Shown piece by piece: positions 6,165-13,019 of a DNA stretch of 14,243 nt. The translations under genes were made by a program, and so were the position numbers. The stretch spans positions 1 to 14,243 of the forward strand of contig VGFB01000026.1 in NCBI GenBank assembly GCA_016869015.1, written 5' to 3'. The notes beneath the pieces were generated by a model. It was given only the letters and a program-made list of their open reading frames with translations, had not been told where the DNA came from and did not search any database. The DNA comes from Armatimonadota bacterium (GTDB lineage Bacteria > Armatimonadota > Zipacnadia > Zipacnadales > VGFC01). How positions within the stretch are numbered: position 1 is the stretch's first letter; each line of letters begins with the position of its first letter.

Positions 6165-6231
6165 GGCCGACTTGCTGGTTTGCCCCCGGAGCGCCGCGGG
6201 CGCCCTGTAGGGGCAAACCAGCAAGTCGGCC
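6165..6231. repeat. Perfect 22-bp inverted repeat between the DUF6785 gene and the atp operon
   Basis: Arms at 6165-6186 and 6210-6231 are exact reverse complements over 22 bp, with a 23-nt loop that holds a smaller stem (GCGCC/GGCGC). The second arm starts TGTAGGGGC, like the TGTAGGAGC of the doublet near atpG. It begins 5 nt past the stop codon of the membrane protein gene and ends about 30 nt upstream of the atp -35 box. It could act as a factor-independent-like stop or RNA-protecting hairpin, but no T-run follows. It may also be a small mobile palindrome. Confidence 0.9.
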
Positions 6232-6236
6232 CATGG

Positions 6237-8276
6237 CTACGGCCAGAAGGCGTAGACGTTCACGCGGGTGATCATGGAGTAGAGGATCCAGAACCCCCCG
6301 GTGGTGATGTCACCGAGGATGAGGCCGTAAGCCGCGGCCGTCAGGATCCGCATGCCCTTCGCGTGCGAGTAGCGAGCGACGAGGCCCTTGAGGGCCCACG
6401 CGATGAACATGGGGAACCACATGTGGGCCATGTACCATGTCGTCGACAGGGCGAAGCCCGCCGGGTGCAGCGGCCACCAGATGAACCGGGTGCGGACGAA
6501 CATCAGCCCGAAGTAGACGCCGAAGCCGATGACCGATGCCAGGCAGCGACCAACGTTGAACCCCTCGTTGCGGCCCAGCCATCCGGCCAGCTGCCGCCAC
6601 GATTCCTGGCTGGCCCACTGCCACCACGGGGCCCAGTCGGCTCCCCACCCGTGACGGTGGCCCAGGAACAGCATCCAGAACAGCGCCCAGGCCTGGGCGA
6701 AGGCAATGATGACGATCGACCAGATAAGCAGCTTCTTGCCGTTGAGCCCGGTCTTGTGCTGGAAGAACAAGGCCTCGAACTGGTGCGGCAGCGGGATGTT
6801 GCGAATCCCGCGTGTGAAGCTGAAGAAGACCGACAGGGAGGTGATGTTCTGCTTGCCCAAGAGGCGGGGCCCCAGGACGTTCCCCTGCATGACGGTCGGC
6901 CCGAGGCGCTCAAGCTCATGGGTCGGCAGACCCATCTCGGCCCGGATGCGGCCGACGATCGTGCTCATGAGGTAATACTGCACGAAGAAGGCGACCGACA
7001 CCCAGGTGGCCATCCGCTGAGAGATTCCCACCGAGACGACGTACAGGAAGGGGATGGCGAACAGCAGCGCCGAGGCGCGGTAGCTGAGCGGCTCCTCCGC
7101 GTCGATGCTCGGCGAGCCCCTCCCGATGATCCGGCGCCAGGCCAGGGCCAGGTGATCGCGCGCCGCCCAGGCGCTGAAGGCGATCATCGCGATGTACCCG
7201 CCAAACGACTGCTCCTTGAAGTAGGGGAACTCGGGGGTCATGTTCAGCCAGCCGACCCAGCTGCAGAAGATCGCCTCGGCCTTCCAGAAGAGGTAGAAGA
7301 ACCAGAGCGAGAGGCTCAGCTCGCCGGGCAGCAGGATCGCCAGGCCGATGATGAAGGGGTAGGAGCACAGGTAGATCCAGTCAATCGCGTTCCACGGCTT
7401 GCCCGCGGCGTGGAAGAAGCGACCGATGTCGTTGGTCTGGCTTTGCCACAGCTTCACGGGGATCTCGGGGACCTGCGGGTAGAGGCTGTGCAGGCCGTTG
7501 ATGATGTTCACCGAGGCCGCCAGGCCGACGGCCACGAGGAAGGCGGGGTGCCGGAAGGCCGGCACGCCCGGCTGAGCCATCTCCATGGGCAGCTGAACGA
7601 CCGGGAAGGTCATCTTCTCCCGCTCGATCCAGCGCTTCCGCAGGATGACGATCAACCCCGCCGGCGCGGCCCACAGCGCGCTGTAGAACGCCCACCAGCG
7701 CAGCATCGGCCCGAGCCAGACGCGGTAGTTCTCCGGATCGAAGAGTGAGGCATCGCCTCGCCAGAGCCGCTCGAGCGCCGCCTCGTTGTTCACCGTCATG
7801 GTGGTGGGGATGTAGTTGATGAAGAGCCGGTCCCAGCCGTTCTCCGGCGTGCTGAAGCGGAACGCGCCCTGGATCGTGCCGAAGGTCGTGTTCATGGTGT
7901 CCTGCCCGCTGGTGCACGTGGCGACGGACAGGAGGATGAAGAACGAGAGCAGCTCGGCCGGCGCGAACACGGCGCGTGGAAGAAAGCGCCTCAAGAGAGC
8001 ATTCACTGCGGTAAAGAGGAGCAGGAGGAAGACGACGTTGTAGAACAGCGACACGACCGTCGGCCCCTCCAGCCCGCGCGGTCCCTGCAAGAAGCACATG
8101 AACAGCGCGTTGAGGGGGACGACCAGGAAGGCGATGATCAGGACCCGCGTGGTGACGCCGGAATGGCGGTAGGCCAGCGTCTCGTCAACGCGGTCGGTCG
8201 TCGTCAGAGGGGTCAACGGGCTGCTCGGGCCGACAGGGATCGCGCGCCGGGTCGGGCGCTCGACGGAACCCAACAC
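6237..8276 (-). CDS. Polytopic membrane protein, DUF6785/DUF6784-like
   Basis: Large integral membrane protein, about 679 residues from the chosen GTG start. I count roughly 12-14 hydrophobic segments, the first at VLIIAFLVVPLNALFMCFL and the last two at LTAAAYGLILGDITTGGFWIL and nearby. Conserved-looking loops include CTSGQDTMNTTFGTIQGAF, WLNMTPEFPYFKEQSFGGY, GRIRAEMGLPTHELERLGP and FSFTRGIRNIPLPHQFEALF. The overall plan recalls proteins annotated DUF6785 (N-terminal) and DUF6784 (C-terminal), of unknown function, common in Armatimonadota and Planctomycetota; an oligopeptide-transporter-like role has been guessed only from topology. The start is uncertain: the frame opens as far as 8357, but the first 60 residues are Arg/Pro-rich, and GTG 8276, TTG 8273 and TTG 8216 are all candidates. 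It is divergent from the isomerase-like gene. Confidence 0.75.
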   Translation of the reverse strand: MLGSVERPTRRAIPVGPSSPLTPLTTTDRVDETLAYRHSGVTTRVLIIAFLVVPLNALFMCFLQGPRGLEGPTVVSLFYNVVFLLLLFTAVNALLRRFLPRAVFAPAELLSFFILLSVATCTSGQDTMNTTFGTIQGAFRFSTPENGWDRLFINYIPTTMTVNNEAALERLWRGDASLFDPENYRVWLGPMLRWWAFYSALWAAPAGLIVILRKRWIEREKMTFPVVQLPMEMAQPGVPAFRHPAFLVAVGLAASVNIINGLHSLYPQVPEIPVKLWQSQTNDIGRFFHAAGKPWNAIDWIYLCSYPFIIGLAILLPGELSLSLWFFYLFWKAEAIFCSWVGWLNMTPEFPYFKEQSFGGYIAMIAFSAWAARDHLALAWRRIIGRGSPSIDAEEPLSYRASALLFAIPFLYVVSVGISQRMATWVSVAFFVQYYLMSTIVGRIRAEMGLPTHELERLGPTVMQGNVLGPRLLGKQNITSLSVFFSFTRGIRNIPLPHQFEALFFQHKTGLNGKKLLIWSIVIIAFAQAWALFWMLFLGHRHGWGADWAPWWQWASQESWRQLAGWLGRNEGFNVGRCLASVIGFGVYFGLMFVRTRFIWWPLHPAGFALSTTWYMAHMWFPMFIAWALKGLVARYSHAKGMRILTAAAYGLILGDITTGGFWILYSMITRVNVYAFWP

Positions 8277-8374
8277 GTTTCGCTCGCCCCGCGGGCGACA
8301 CCTTCTCCGCGGTCGGAGGTGGGGGCCGGTACTCCGGCGAACCGCGCGCCGACCCAAACCGGGAGGGAAGGGCC
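8277..8374. other. Divergent intergenic region, no clear promoter seen
   Basis: About 100 bp of GC-rich DNA between the divergent membrane-protein and TIM-barrel genes. Promoters for both should lie here, but I see no convincing -35/-10 pair on either strand. The only clear signal is the ribosome binding site of the plus-strand gene at its right end. Confidence 0.5.
8361..8371 (+). promoter_or_regulatory. Ribosome binding site fixing a TTG start
   Basis: GGGAGGGAAGG; its GGAGGG core ends 7 nt before the TTG at 8375, while the first in-frame ATG (8387) is about 20 nt away. The TTG also gives a family-like N-terminus (MQFIMFSKML). Confidence 0.75.
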
Positions 8375-9205
8375 TTGCAGTTCATCATGTTCTCCAAGAT
8401 GCTCCAGCAGCTTTCCATCGCCGAAGCGGGCGATGCCATCGCGAAGCTGGGCTTCGACGGTGTGGACCTGACCGTCCGCGACAAGGGGCATATCCTGCCC
8501 GAGAACGTCGTCGCGGAGCTGCCGCCGGCCGTCGAGCTGCTTCGCGGGAAGGGCCTTGTGGTGGGGATGCTGACGACGGGCATCACCAGCGCCGAGGAGC
8601 CTCACGCCGCCGACATCTTCCGCACCGCGGCCGCGTGCGGCGTGACGCGGCTGAAGCTCGGATACTGGCTGTACCAGGGCTTCGGCACGGTTCGGGAGTC
8701 GATCGGCAAGGTGCGCGCCGATCTCAAAGGCCTCGAAGCGCTGGCGCTGGAGCACGGGGTCACCGCCTGCATCCACACGCACTCGGGCAACTTCCTGACC
8801 GCCGATCCCGCCATCTGCTCGCTGCTGGTCGAGGGCCTGGACCCGGAGGCCATCGGGATCTACGTGGACGCCGGGCACATCGTCCTGGAGGGCGGCTACG
8901 GCGTCTGGAAGCAGGGCCTCGACCTCGTTCAGGATCGCCTGCGTCTGGTGGCCGCCAAGTCGTTCGGCTGGTACCCGGAGCCAAACGGCCAGCTGCGGAG
9001 GGTACACTGGAAGTCGAAGACCCTCCCCTTCGAGAAGGGCATGACGGACTGGCAGGAGTTCTTCACCTGCCTGCGGGCCATCCCCTACGACGGGTTTGTC
9101 TCACTCCATAGCGAGTACAGCGACCTCTCGCTTCCGGACCTCCTCGCCCAGACGGAGGCCGACCTCGCTCACGCTCGAGCGGCGCTGGAGTCCGCGGGCG
9201 GCTAG
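8375..9205 (+). CDS. Sugar phosphate isomerase/epimerase-like TIM barrel protein
   Basis: A 276-residue protein of the xylose-isomerase-like TIM barrel superfamily (AP endonuclease 2 type), whose members are metal-dependent sugar isomerases/epimerases or related enzymes. Candidate metal and catalytic residues fall at the expected strand ends: His134 and His136 in CIHTHSGN, Asp165 and His168 in YVDAGHI, Lys195 in AAKSFGW, and His245 and Glu247 in SLHSEY. No signal peptide is seen, so it should be cytoplasmic. The start is TTG with a strong ribosome binding site. The substrate cannot be told. It is divergent from the polytopic membrane protein, which could fit uptake plus processing of a sugar-like compound (inference only). 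Its TAG stop codon coincides with the terminus of the downstream repeat element. Confidence 0.85.
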   Translation: MQFIMFSKMLQQLSIAEAGDAIAKLGFDGVDLTVRDKGHILPENVVAELPPAVELLRGKGLVVGMLTTGITSAEEPHAADIFRTAAACGVTRLKLGYWLYQGFGTVRESIGKVRADLKGLEALALEHGVTACIHTHSGNFLTADPAICSLLVEGLDPEAIGIYVDAGHIVLEGGYGVWKQGLDLVQDRLRLVAAKSFGWYPEPNGQLRRVHWKSKTLPFEKGMTDWQEFFTCLRAIPYDGFVSLHSEYSDLSLPDLLAQTEADLAHARAALESAGG

Positions 9206-9408
9206 TGCGCCGTCACTCGTGATTGTGAGGCTGTGTCGTCGTCGCTCGAAGGGCCCACCTCGACAACGACGGTGACGGAGCAGCGCTCCGTCCTACGACG
9301 GCGATGGTGACGGAGCAGCGCTCCGTCCTACGACGGCGATGGTGACGGATGGGCGTGCGGAACGGGCCGTCCACCAATCCAAACAACCACGAGTGACGGC
9401 GCACTTAG
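9202..9408. mobile_element. MITE-like element E1
   Basis: Bounded by a perfect 17-bp inverted repeat (9205-9221 and 9388-9404, GTGCGCCGTCACTCGTG) with CTA/TAG at the outer ends. No coding capacity. The core contains a 35-bp tandem repeat. Its ends resemble those of the two elements that follow it directly. Its left end provides the stop codon of the isomerase-like gene. Confidence 0.75.
9271..9349. repeat. 35-bp tandem repeat inside E1
   Basis: Two complete identical copies (9271-9305, 9306-9340) and the first 9 bases of a third. Each full copy holds a tight palindrome ACGGAGC-AGC-GCTCCGT (first copy 9275-9291), so the tract carries REP-like hairpins in tandem. Confidence 0.9.
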
Positions 9409-9559
9409 TGCCCTGTCAGCCGTGAAGCCTTGGGTCGTTCTCGCGTCCAGGAGGACAGGCATTCCTGCCTGTCCTCGCCCGGAACCCGAGGTCTGTGCGG
9501 ACAGGCAGGAATGCCTGTCCTCCCGGGGACCCAACGAATGGCGCTTGACAGAGCACTAG
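9405..9559. mobile_element. MITE-like element E2 with REP doublet core
   Basis: The left end TTAGTGCCCTGTCAGCCGTG and the right end (reverse complement GCTAGTGCTCTGTCAAGCGC) are inverted relatives. The core is a perfect 25-bp inverted repeat (9450-9474 and 9499-9523), each arm itself a palindrome (GGACAGGC...GCCTGTCC). An extra short pair TTGGGTC/GACCCAA flanks it (9430-9436, 9528-9534). No coding capacity. Confidence 0.75.
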
Positions 9560-9706
9560 CGCCTTGTCAGCCGTGAAGCCTTGGGTCGTCGTGGGTCGGC
9601 TCACCCGAGCCGACAGAGCCTTCAGGTCCATGCCGGACGGCGTCGGCTCTGGTGAGCCGACCCACGACGACAAACGGCAACTGCCAGAATCACGGCTGAC
9701 ACGCCA
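9556..9706. mobile_element. MITE-like element E3 with REP doublet core
   Basis: Its first 33 nt (9557-9589) match the left end of E2 (9406-9438) at 31 of 33 positions. An outer 11-bp inverted repeat GTCAGCCGTGA (9566-9576 and 9690-9700) encloses a near-perfect 29-bp inverted repeat (9586-9614 and 9642-9670, one mismatch). Each inner arm is again a palindrome (GTCGGCTC...GAGCCGAC). It ends about 45 bp before the start of the GDPD-like gene. Confidence 0.75.
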
Positions 9707-9749
9707 CGAGCACGCGACCACCCCCCAACGGAGAGGACGGTGCGGCGAA

Positions 9750-10514
9750 GTGCCCTCACCGGGACTAGGTTCCTGCCGATCCCGCGCGAGCGCGCATCGG
9801 GGCGACCAGAAGGTCGCTCCGGAGAACACGGTGCCGGCCGTGCGCCTTGCCGCAGCGAAGGGCGCCCACCAGATCGAGTTCGATGTCACGATCTCCCGCG
9901 ACGGCGAACTCTTCATCATGCACGATGCGACGGTCGACCGGACGACTGACGGCCGCGGCGCCGTCACGGACCTGACCGCCGAGGAGCTGCGCGGCCTCGA
10001 CGCGGGAGGCTGGAAGGGGCCGGAGTACGCGGGGACGCGGATTCCGGCCTTCCGCGAGGTGCTGGAAGCCGCGCCGCCGCCGGTGAGGCTGAACTGCCAC
10101 CTGCGCGAGGCCCCGGGTGTGGTCGAGGAGACGGTGAGGGAAGTCATGGCGCTCGACCGCGTCGAGCAGTGCGTCCTGGCGTGCAGCAGCGGTCAGGCGC
10201 GCGTCGCGCAGGCCATGTGCCCCGACGTGCTGATCTGCTACATGGACGGACAGGGGCCACCCGGGAGCGACTACCCTCAGCGCGCCATCGACTTCGGCGC
10301 GGACTTCCTGCAGATCTGGGGCTGGGATGACTCGATGGCCGACGCCTGCGCCAGGCTGCACACGGCGGGGGTGCGGGTGAACTACTTCGGCACCGAAGAC
10401 CCGGCGATGATGCGCAAGCTCACCGAGGCCGGGGTCGACTACGTCCTCACCGACGACCTCGACACGATGCTGAGCGTACTGGCGGAGTACGGGGTGCGGC
10501 CGTTGGGGCAGTGA
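9750..10514 (+). CDS. Glycerophosphodiester phosphodiesterase family protein
   Basis: GDPD-fold TIM barrel, 254 residues from the chosen GTG; the family hydrolyses glycerophosphodiesters to sn-glycerol 3-phosphate and an alcohol. The catalytic motif set is present: HRG (His16), PEN (Glu25), IEFD (Glu43, Asp45) and MHD (His58), followed by TVDRTTDGRG. The C-terminal segment VNYFGTEDPAMMRKLTEAGVDYVLTDD fits the last strand and the TDD motif. The start is unsure. GTG 9750 has GGAGAGGA about 11 nt upstream; the frame is open back to 9564, but that stretch is the repeat element. The usual hydrophobic first strand before HRG is missing, while a neighbouring frame reads RFLPI there, so a small frameshift or a diverged N-terminus is possible. 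No signal peptide is seen. Family assignment is firm, activity less so. Confidence 0.85.
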   Translation: MPSPGLGSCRSRASAHRGDQKVAPENTVPAVRLAAAKGAHQIEFDVTISRDGELFIMHDATVDRTTDGRGAVTDLTAEELRGLDAGGWKGPEYAGTRIPAFREVLEAAPPPVRLNCHLREAPGVVEETVREVMALDRVEQCVLACSSGQARVAQAMCPDVLICYMDGQGPPGSDYPQRAIDFGADFLQIWGWDDSMADACARLHTAGVRVNYFGTEDPAMMRKLTEAGVDYVLTDDLDTMLSVLAEYGVRPLGQ

Positions 10515-10521
10515 GGAACGG

Positions 10522-10599
10522 CCTGGGCAGAGCACGCTCTGCCCCCACAACGACCCGAGGGAGGCGCGCCTCGTAATGGCGCAGCGTGCTGCGCCCAGG
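10522..10599. repeat. REP-like doublet between the GDPD and radical SAM genes
   Basis: Two short palindromes, GGGCAGAGC/GCTCTGCCC (10525-10544) and GGCGCAGC/GCTGCGCC (10578-10595), are enclosed by an inverted pair CCTGGGC (10522-10528) and GCCCAGG (10593-10599). A third perfect palindrome, GAGGCGCGCCTC (10561-10572), lies between them. The element fills nearly the whole 93-bp gap, and its end (AGGGA) provides the only Shine-Dalgarno-like bases for the next gene. Confidence 0.8.
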
Positions 10600-10607
10600 G
10601 AAGCTGC

Positions 10608-11858
10608 ATGTACGAGATCCATCCCCCGGCCCTCTACATCCACGAGCGAGCCCTGGCGACGCCGGAACGGCGCGCGCGGGTCGAGCGGATGCTGCCGCAC
10701 ATCCACTGCGAGCCCGAGACGGTCGACGATGCCCGGCTGAACAAGATCAGCGAGGCCGGGGAGTGGTTGGCGCGCGGCGGCTGGCGGACCGGGCAGTGGA
10801 ACCTCGCCGGCGACCCGGTGCTGGTGCTGAACGCCTTCACCTGGGAGCCGCCCGAGATCGTGGCGGAGAGGCGACGGCATCTCCCGGCGCTCGCGATGCG
10901 GATGCTCGACGGCGCGGGCGCGTGGACCCTGCGGGACGGGCGGAGGTACGCGGAGCTGTACGGGACGGTTTGCCAGGACGCCTGGGAGCTGCACTCGGCC
11001 TTCGGATGCCTGCACCGCTGCGACTACTGCCACATCGGCGGTTTCGCGAACATCATGGTGAACCTCGAGGAACTCGTCGAGCGGCTGCCCGGCCTTCTCG
11101 ATGCGAACCCCTGGCTGCAGCTCTACAAGTACGACAACCAGACCGACACCATCGCGTTCGAGCCGGAGTACGGCGCCTCCAGGCTGATGGTCGAGTTCTT
11201 CGCGACCCGCGACCGTGAGCACCTCATGCTCTACACGAAGAGCGACAACGTCGACCACTTGCTCGACCTCGAGCCTCGCGGGCAGACCATCGTCAGCTTC
11301 ACGATCTCCAGCCCGACGGTCGCCGAGCGCATCGAGCACGCGACGCCGAGCACCGCGCAGCGCCTCGCGGCCGCGGCCAAGGCGCAGGGCGCGGGGTACG
11401 TCCCGCGGGTGCGGTTCTCGCCCATCGTACCGATTGAGGGCTGGCGGGAGGAACTGCGAGCGCTGATCGAGGCCCTGCTGGCGAGGGTGACGCCGGACGT
11501 GATCACCATCGACCTGCTCGGCTGGATGAACCCGGACCATCTCGACGAGATCCTCGACACCTCGCTCCTCGATCCGCGCTTCCTGCGCGGGATGCGCGAG
11601 CTGTTCGCCGATGGACCGCCCGGGCCCGGCTACTGGCCCAGCGTGAAGCACATCTTCCCCCACGAGCTGCGGCGCGAGGCGTACGAGTTCGTCATCGACG
11701 AGGTCGCGCGGCGCGCCCCCCGACCGCGCGTCTCCCTCTGCAACGAGACGACGCGGATGTGGGAGGAGTTGGGGCCGAGGCTGGGGATGACACCGGAGGA
11801 CTACATCTGCGGCTGCGGGCCGACCAGCGTGCCGGGGAACGCGCTGTTCAGCGCGTGA
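10608..11858 (+). CDS. Radical SAM protein, spore photoproduct lyase-like
   Basis: A 416-residue protein with a radical SAM cluster motif CLHRCDYC (Cys134, Cys138, Cys141; CxxxCxxC). The residues after it follow spore photoproduct lyase (SPL) closely: QTDTIAFE, LMLYTKSDNVDHLLDLEPRG, IEHATPSTAQRLAAAAKAQGAGY and RFSPIVPIEGW. SPL repairs a UV-induced thymine dimer. By eye, the SPL hydrogen-donor cysteine (Cys141 in B. subtilis, in the EAACTSD segment) aligns with Asn177 in YKYDNQTD, so this is probably not a classical SPL. A CGCG motif near the C-terminus (Cys401, Cys403) and a roughly 130-residue N-terminal extension are extra features. The start is ATG with a weak AGGGA site inside the upstream repeat. 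Substrate unknown. Confidence 0.8.
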   Translation: MYEIHPPALYIHERALATPERRARVERMLPHIHCEPETVDDARLNKISEAGEWLARGGWRTGQWNLAGDPVLVLNAFTWEPPEIVAERRRHLPALAMRMLDGAGAWTLRDGRRYAELYGTVCQDAWELHSAFGCLHRCDYCHIGGFANIMVNLEELVERLPGLLDANPWLQLYKYDNQTDTIAFEPEYGASRLMVEFFATRDREHLMLYTKSDNVDHLLDLEPRGQTIVSFTISSPTVAERIEHATPSTAQRLAAAAKAQGAGYVPRVRFSPIVPIEGWREELRALIEALLARVTPDVITIDLLGWMNPDHLDEILDTSLLDPRFLRGMRELFADGPPGPGYWPSVKHIFPHELRREAYEFVIDEVARRAPRPRVSLCNETTRMWEELGPRLGMTPEDYICGCGPTSVPGNALFSA

Positions 11859-11882
11859 AGGCCGCCTCTACTCCGGCGGTCC
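11839..11882. terminator. Hairpins at the convergent gene ends, possible bidirectional terminator
   Basis: The two convergent genes are only 9 bp apart. ACGCGCTG-TT-CAGCGCGT (11839-11856) is a perfect palindrome within the last codons of the radical SAM gene. GGCCGCC (11860-11866) can pair with GGCGGTC (11875-11881) with one wobble. No T-run follows on either strand, so the terminator call is weak. Confidence 0.35.
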
Positions 11883-12986
11883 GACTTCCTGGAACGGCGC
11901 CTTCGGCGCGCCGCAGTGCTCGCGGATGCGGTTCATGAAGTGCCAGAAGGGCCGGTAGCGGCAGTGCGGCGGCAGGCCGTGGTCGATGCCTGGCAGGTAG
12001 CCGCCGTGCTTCAGCATCGCCGGCACCTTCGCGTCGACCTCGGCGAGGGCCGTGGCCGGGTCGGGATCGACCATCGCGTGCTTATCCAGGCCGCCGCAGA
12101 TGATGAACCGCGGTAGCTCCTCCCGGATCCGCAGGATGTCGGACCCGCCGTGGGTCGGCTCGAAGGCGTGGCACATGTTGACGCCGCAGTCCCACAGGCA
12201 GTGCACGAACTCCGAGACGTCCCCGTCGCAGTCCACGTCAATCACCGCCGCGCCCACCTGCCGCGCGAAGTCCGCGACCTCGCGGTAGTAGGGCGCACAG
12301 AACTCCCGGAAGGCCGCCGGTGACAGCAGCATCCCGCCGCGGTAGCAGATGTCCTCCCAGCCGGTGATCGCGTCGATCGGCACGCGCTCGGCGACCTGCC
12401 ACGCCTGGCTGAGGAACAGGTCGGTGAACGCGCGGTTGATCTCGTGGATCAGCGCCGGGTCGTCGTGCATGAGGTAGCTGACCGCATCGAGCCCGAACCA
12501 GCTCCGGAGCGTGCCGATGTAGCTGGGGCAGTGCACCGCGAGGGGCTGATCGGGCTGCGTGTCGGGAAGGGCCGGCTGCCCCCGGGCGGGGTCATCAGGA
12601 TCGAGGCGGGGGCGCATGTGCTCTTCCCAGTCCCGCCGATCCTCGAACATGTAACTGCGGAACTGGGGCATCGTGTACAGGTCCCAGTTGTTGGCGAGCT
12701 CGCGCGTTTCGGCCTTGTGCTGCCGGATCAGCACGTACCCGTCCCCGCAGTCGATCCGCTCCACCGGGAAGTCCGGCAGGAAGCCCGTGTGCAGGCCCAC
12801 GCCGTGGTACCCTTCGGCGCCCCAGAAGCTCACCAGCGAGTCGAAGTCGCTCGGGTAGCCCTCTTCCGCGATCCACCGCGCGACAGTCTCGGGGTGCGCG
12901 ATTCCGATCCCCGGCGCATACCAGTAGGGCACGTAGTCGGGCCGCTCGAAGTGCACGATGGCAAGGAAGCGTTCGCGGGTGGTCAT
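11868..12986 (-). CDS. Uroporphyrinogen decarboxylase-fold protein (MtaA/CmuA-like)
   Basis: A 372-residue protein of the UroD superfamily. The opening MTTRERFLAIVHFERPDYVP and the late block CGVNMCHAFEPTHGGSDILRIREELPRFIICGGLDKHAM are typical of the large UroD-like group. The N-terminal RQAGRY-type active-site motif of true HemE is absent, so heme synthesis is unlikely. Relatives include corrinoid-dependent methyltransferases (MtaA, CmuA) and many proteins of unknown role. Cysteines and acidic residues in the C-terminal half (DVDCDGDV, HCLWDCG) could bind metal, but I cannot assign them. The start is ATG; no clear Shine-Dalgarno sequence is visible. It lies 33 nt downstream of the AAC(3)-fold gene on the same strand and probably shares its transcript. 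Confidence 0.8.
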   Translation of the reverse strand: MTTRERFLAIVHFERPDYVPYWYAPGIGIAHPETVARWIAEEGYPSDFDSLVSFWGAEGYHGVGLHTGFLPDFPVERIDCGDGYVLIRQHKAETRELANNWDLYTMPQFRSYMFEDRRDWEEHMRPRLDPDDPARGQPALPDTQPDQPLAVHCPSYIGTLRSWFGLDAVSYLMHDDPALIHEINRAFTDLFLSQAWQVAERVPIDAITGWEDICYRGGMLLSPAAFREFCAPYYREVADFARQVGAAVIDVDCDGDVSEFVHCLWDCGVNMCHAFEPTHGGSDILRIREELPRFIICGGLDKHAMVDPDPATALAEVDAKVPAMLKHGGYLPGIDHGLPPHCRYRPFWHFMNRIREHCGAPKAPFQEVGPPE

Positions 12987-13019
12987 GGGCCGTGCGTTCG
13001 ACGGCAGAGGTCGCCGGTC

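Noticed and set aside
6036..7748. Plus-strand open frame (570 codons) opposite the membrane protein gene and atpZ
   Set aside because: Composition is Arg/Gly/Asp/Pro-rich with no domain; it is a shadow of the membrane protein reading frame.
8277..8357. N-terminal extension of the DUF6785-like protein back to TTG 8357
   Set aside because: The extra residues are Arg/Pro-rich and overlap the 5' region of the divergent gene; membrane helices begin much later.
9271..9349. Possible CRISPR array
   Set aside because: The 35-bp copies are contiguous with no unique spacers, there are only two and a fraction, and no cas genes are present.
9564..9749. N-terminal extension of the GDPD protein
   Set aside because: The upstream open frame translates repeat element E3 and has no family similarity; GTG 9750 or a nearby start is more likely.
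11868..12986. Calling the UroD-fold gene hemE
   Set aside because: The N-terminal active-site motif of true uroporphyrinogen decarboxylase is absent and no heme genes are nearby.
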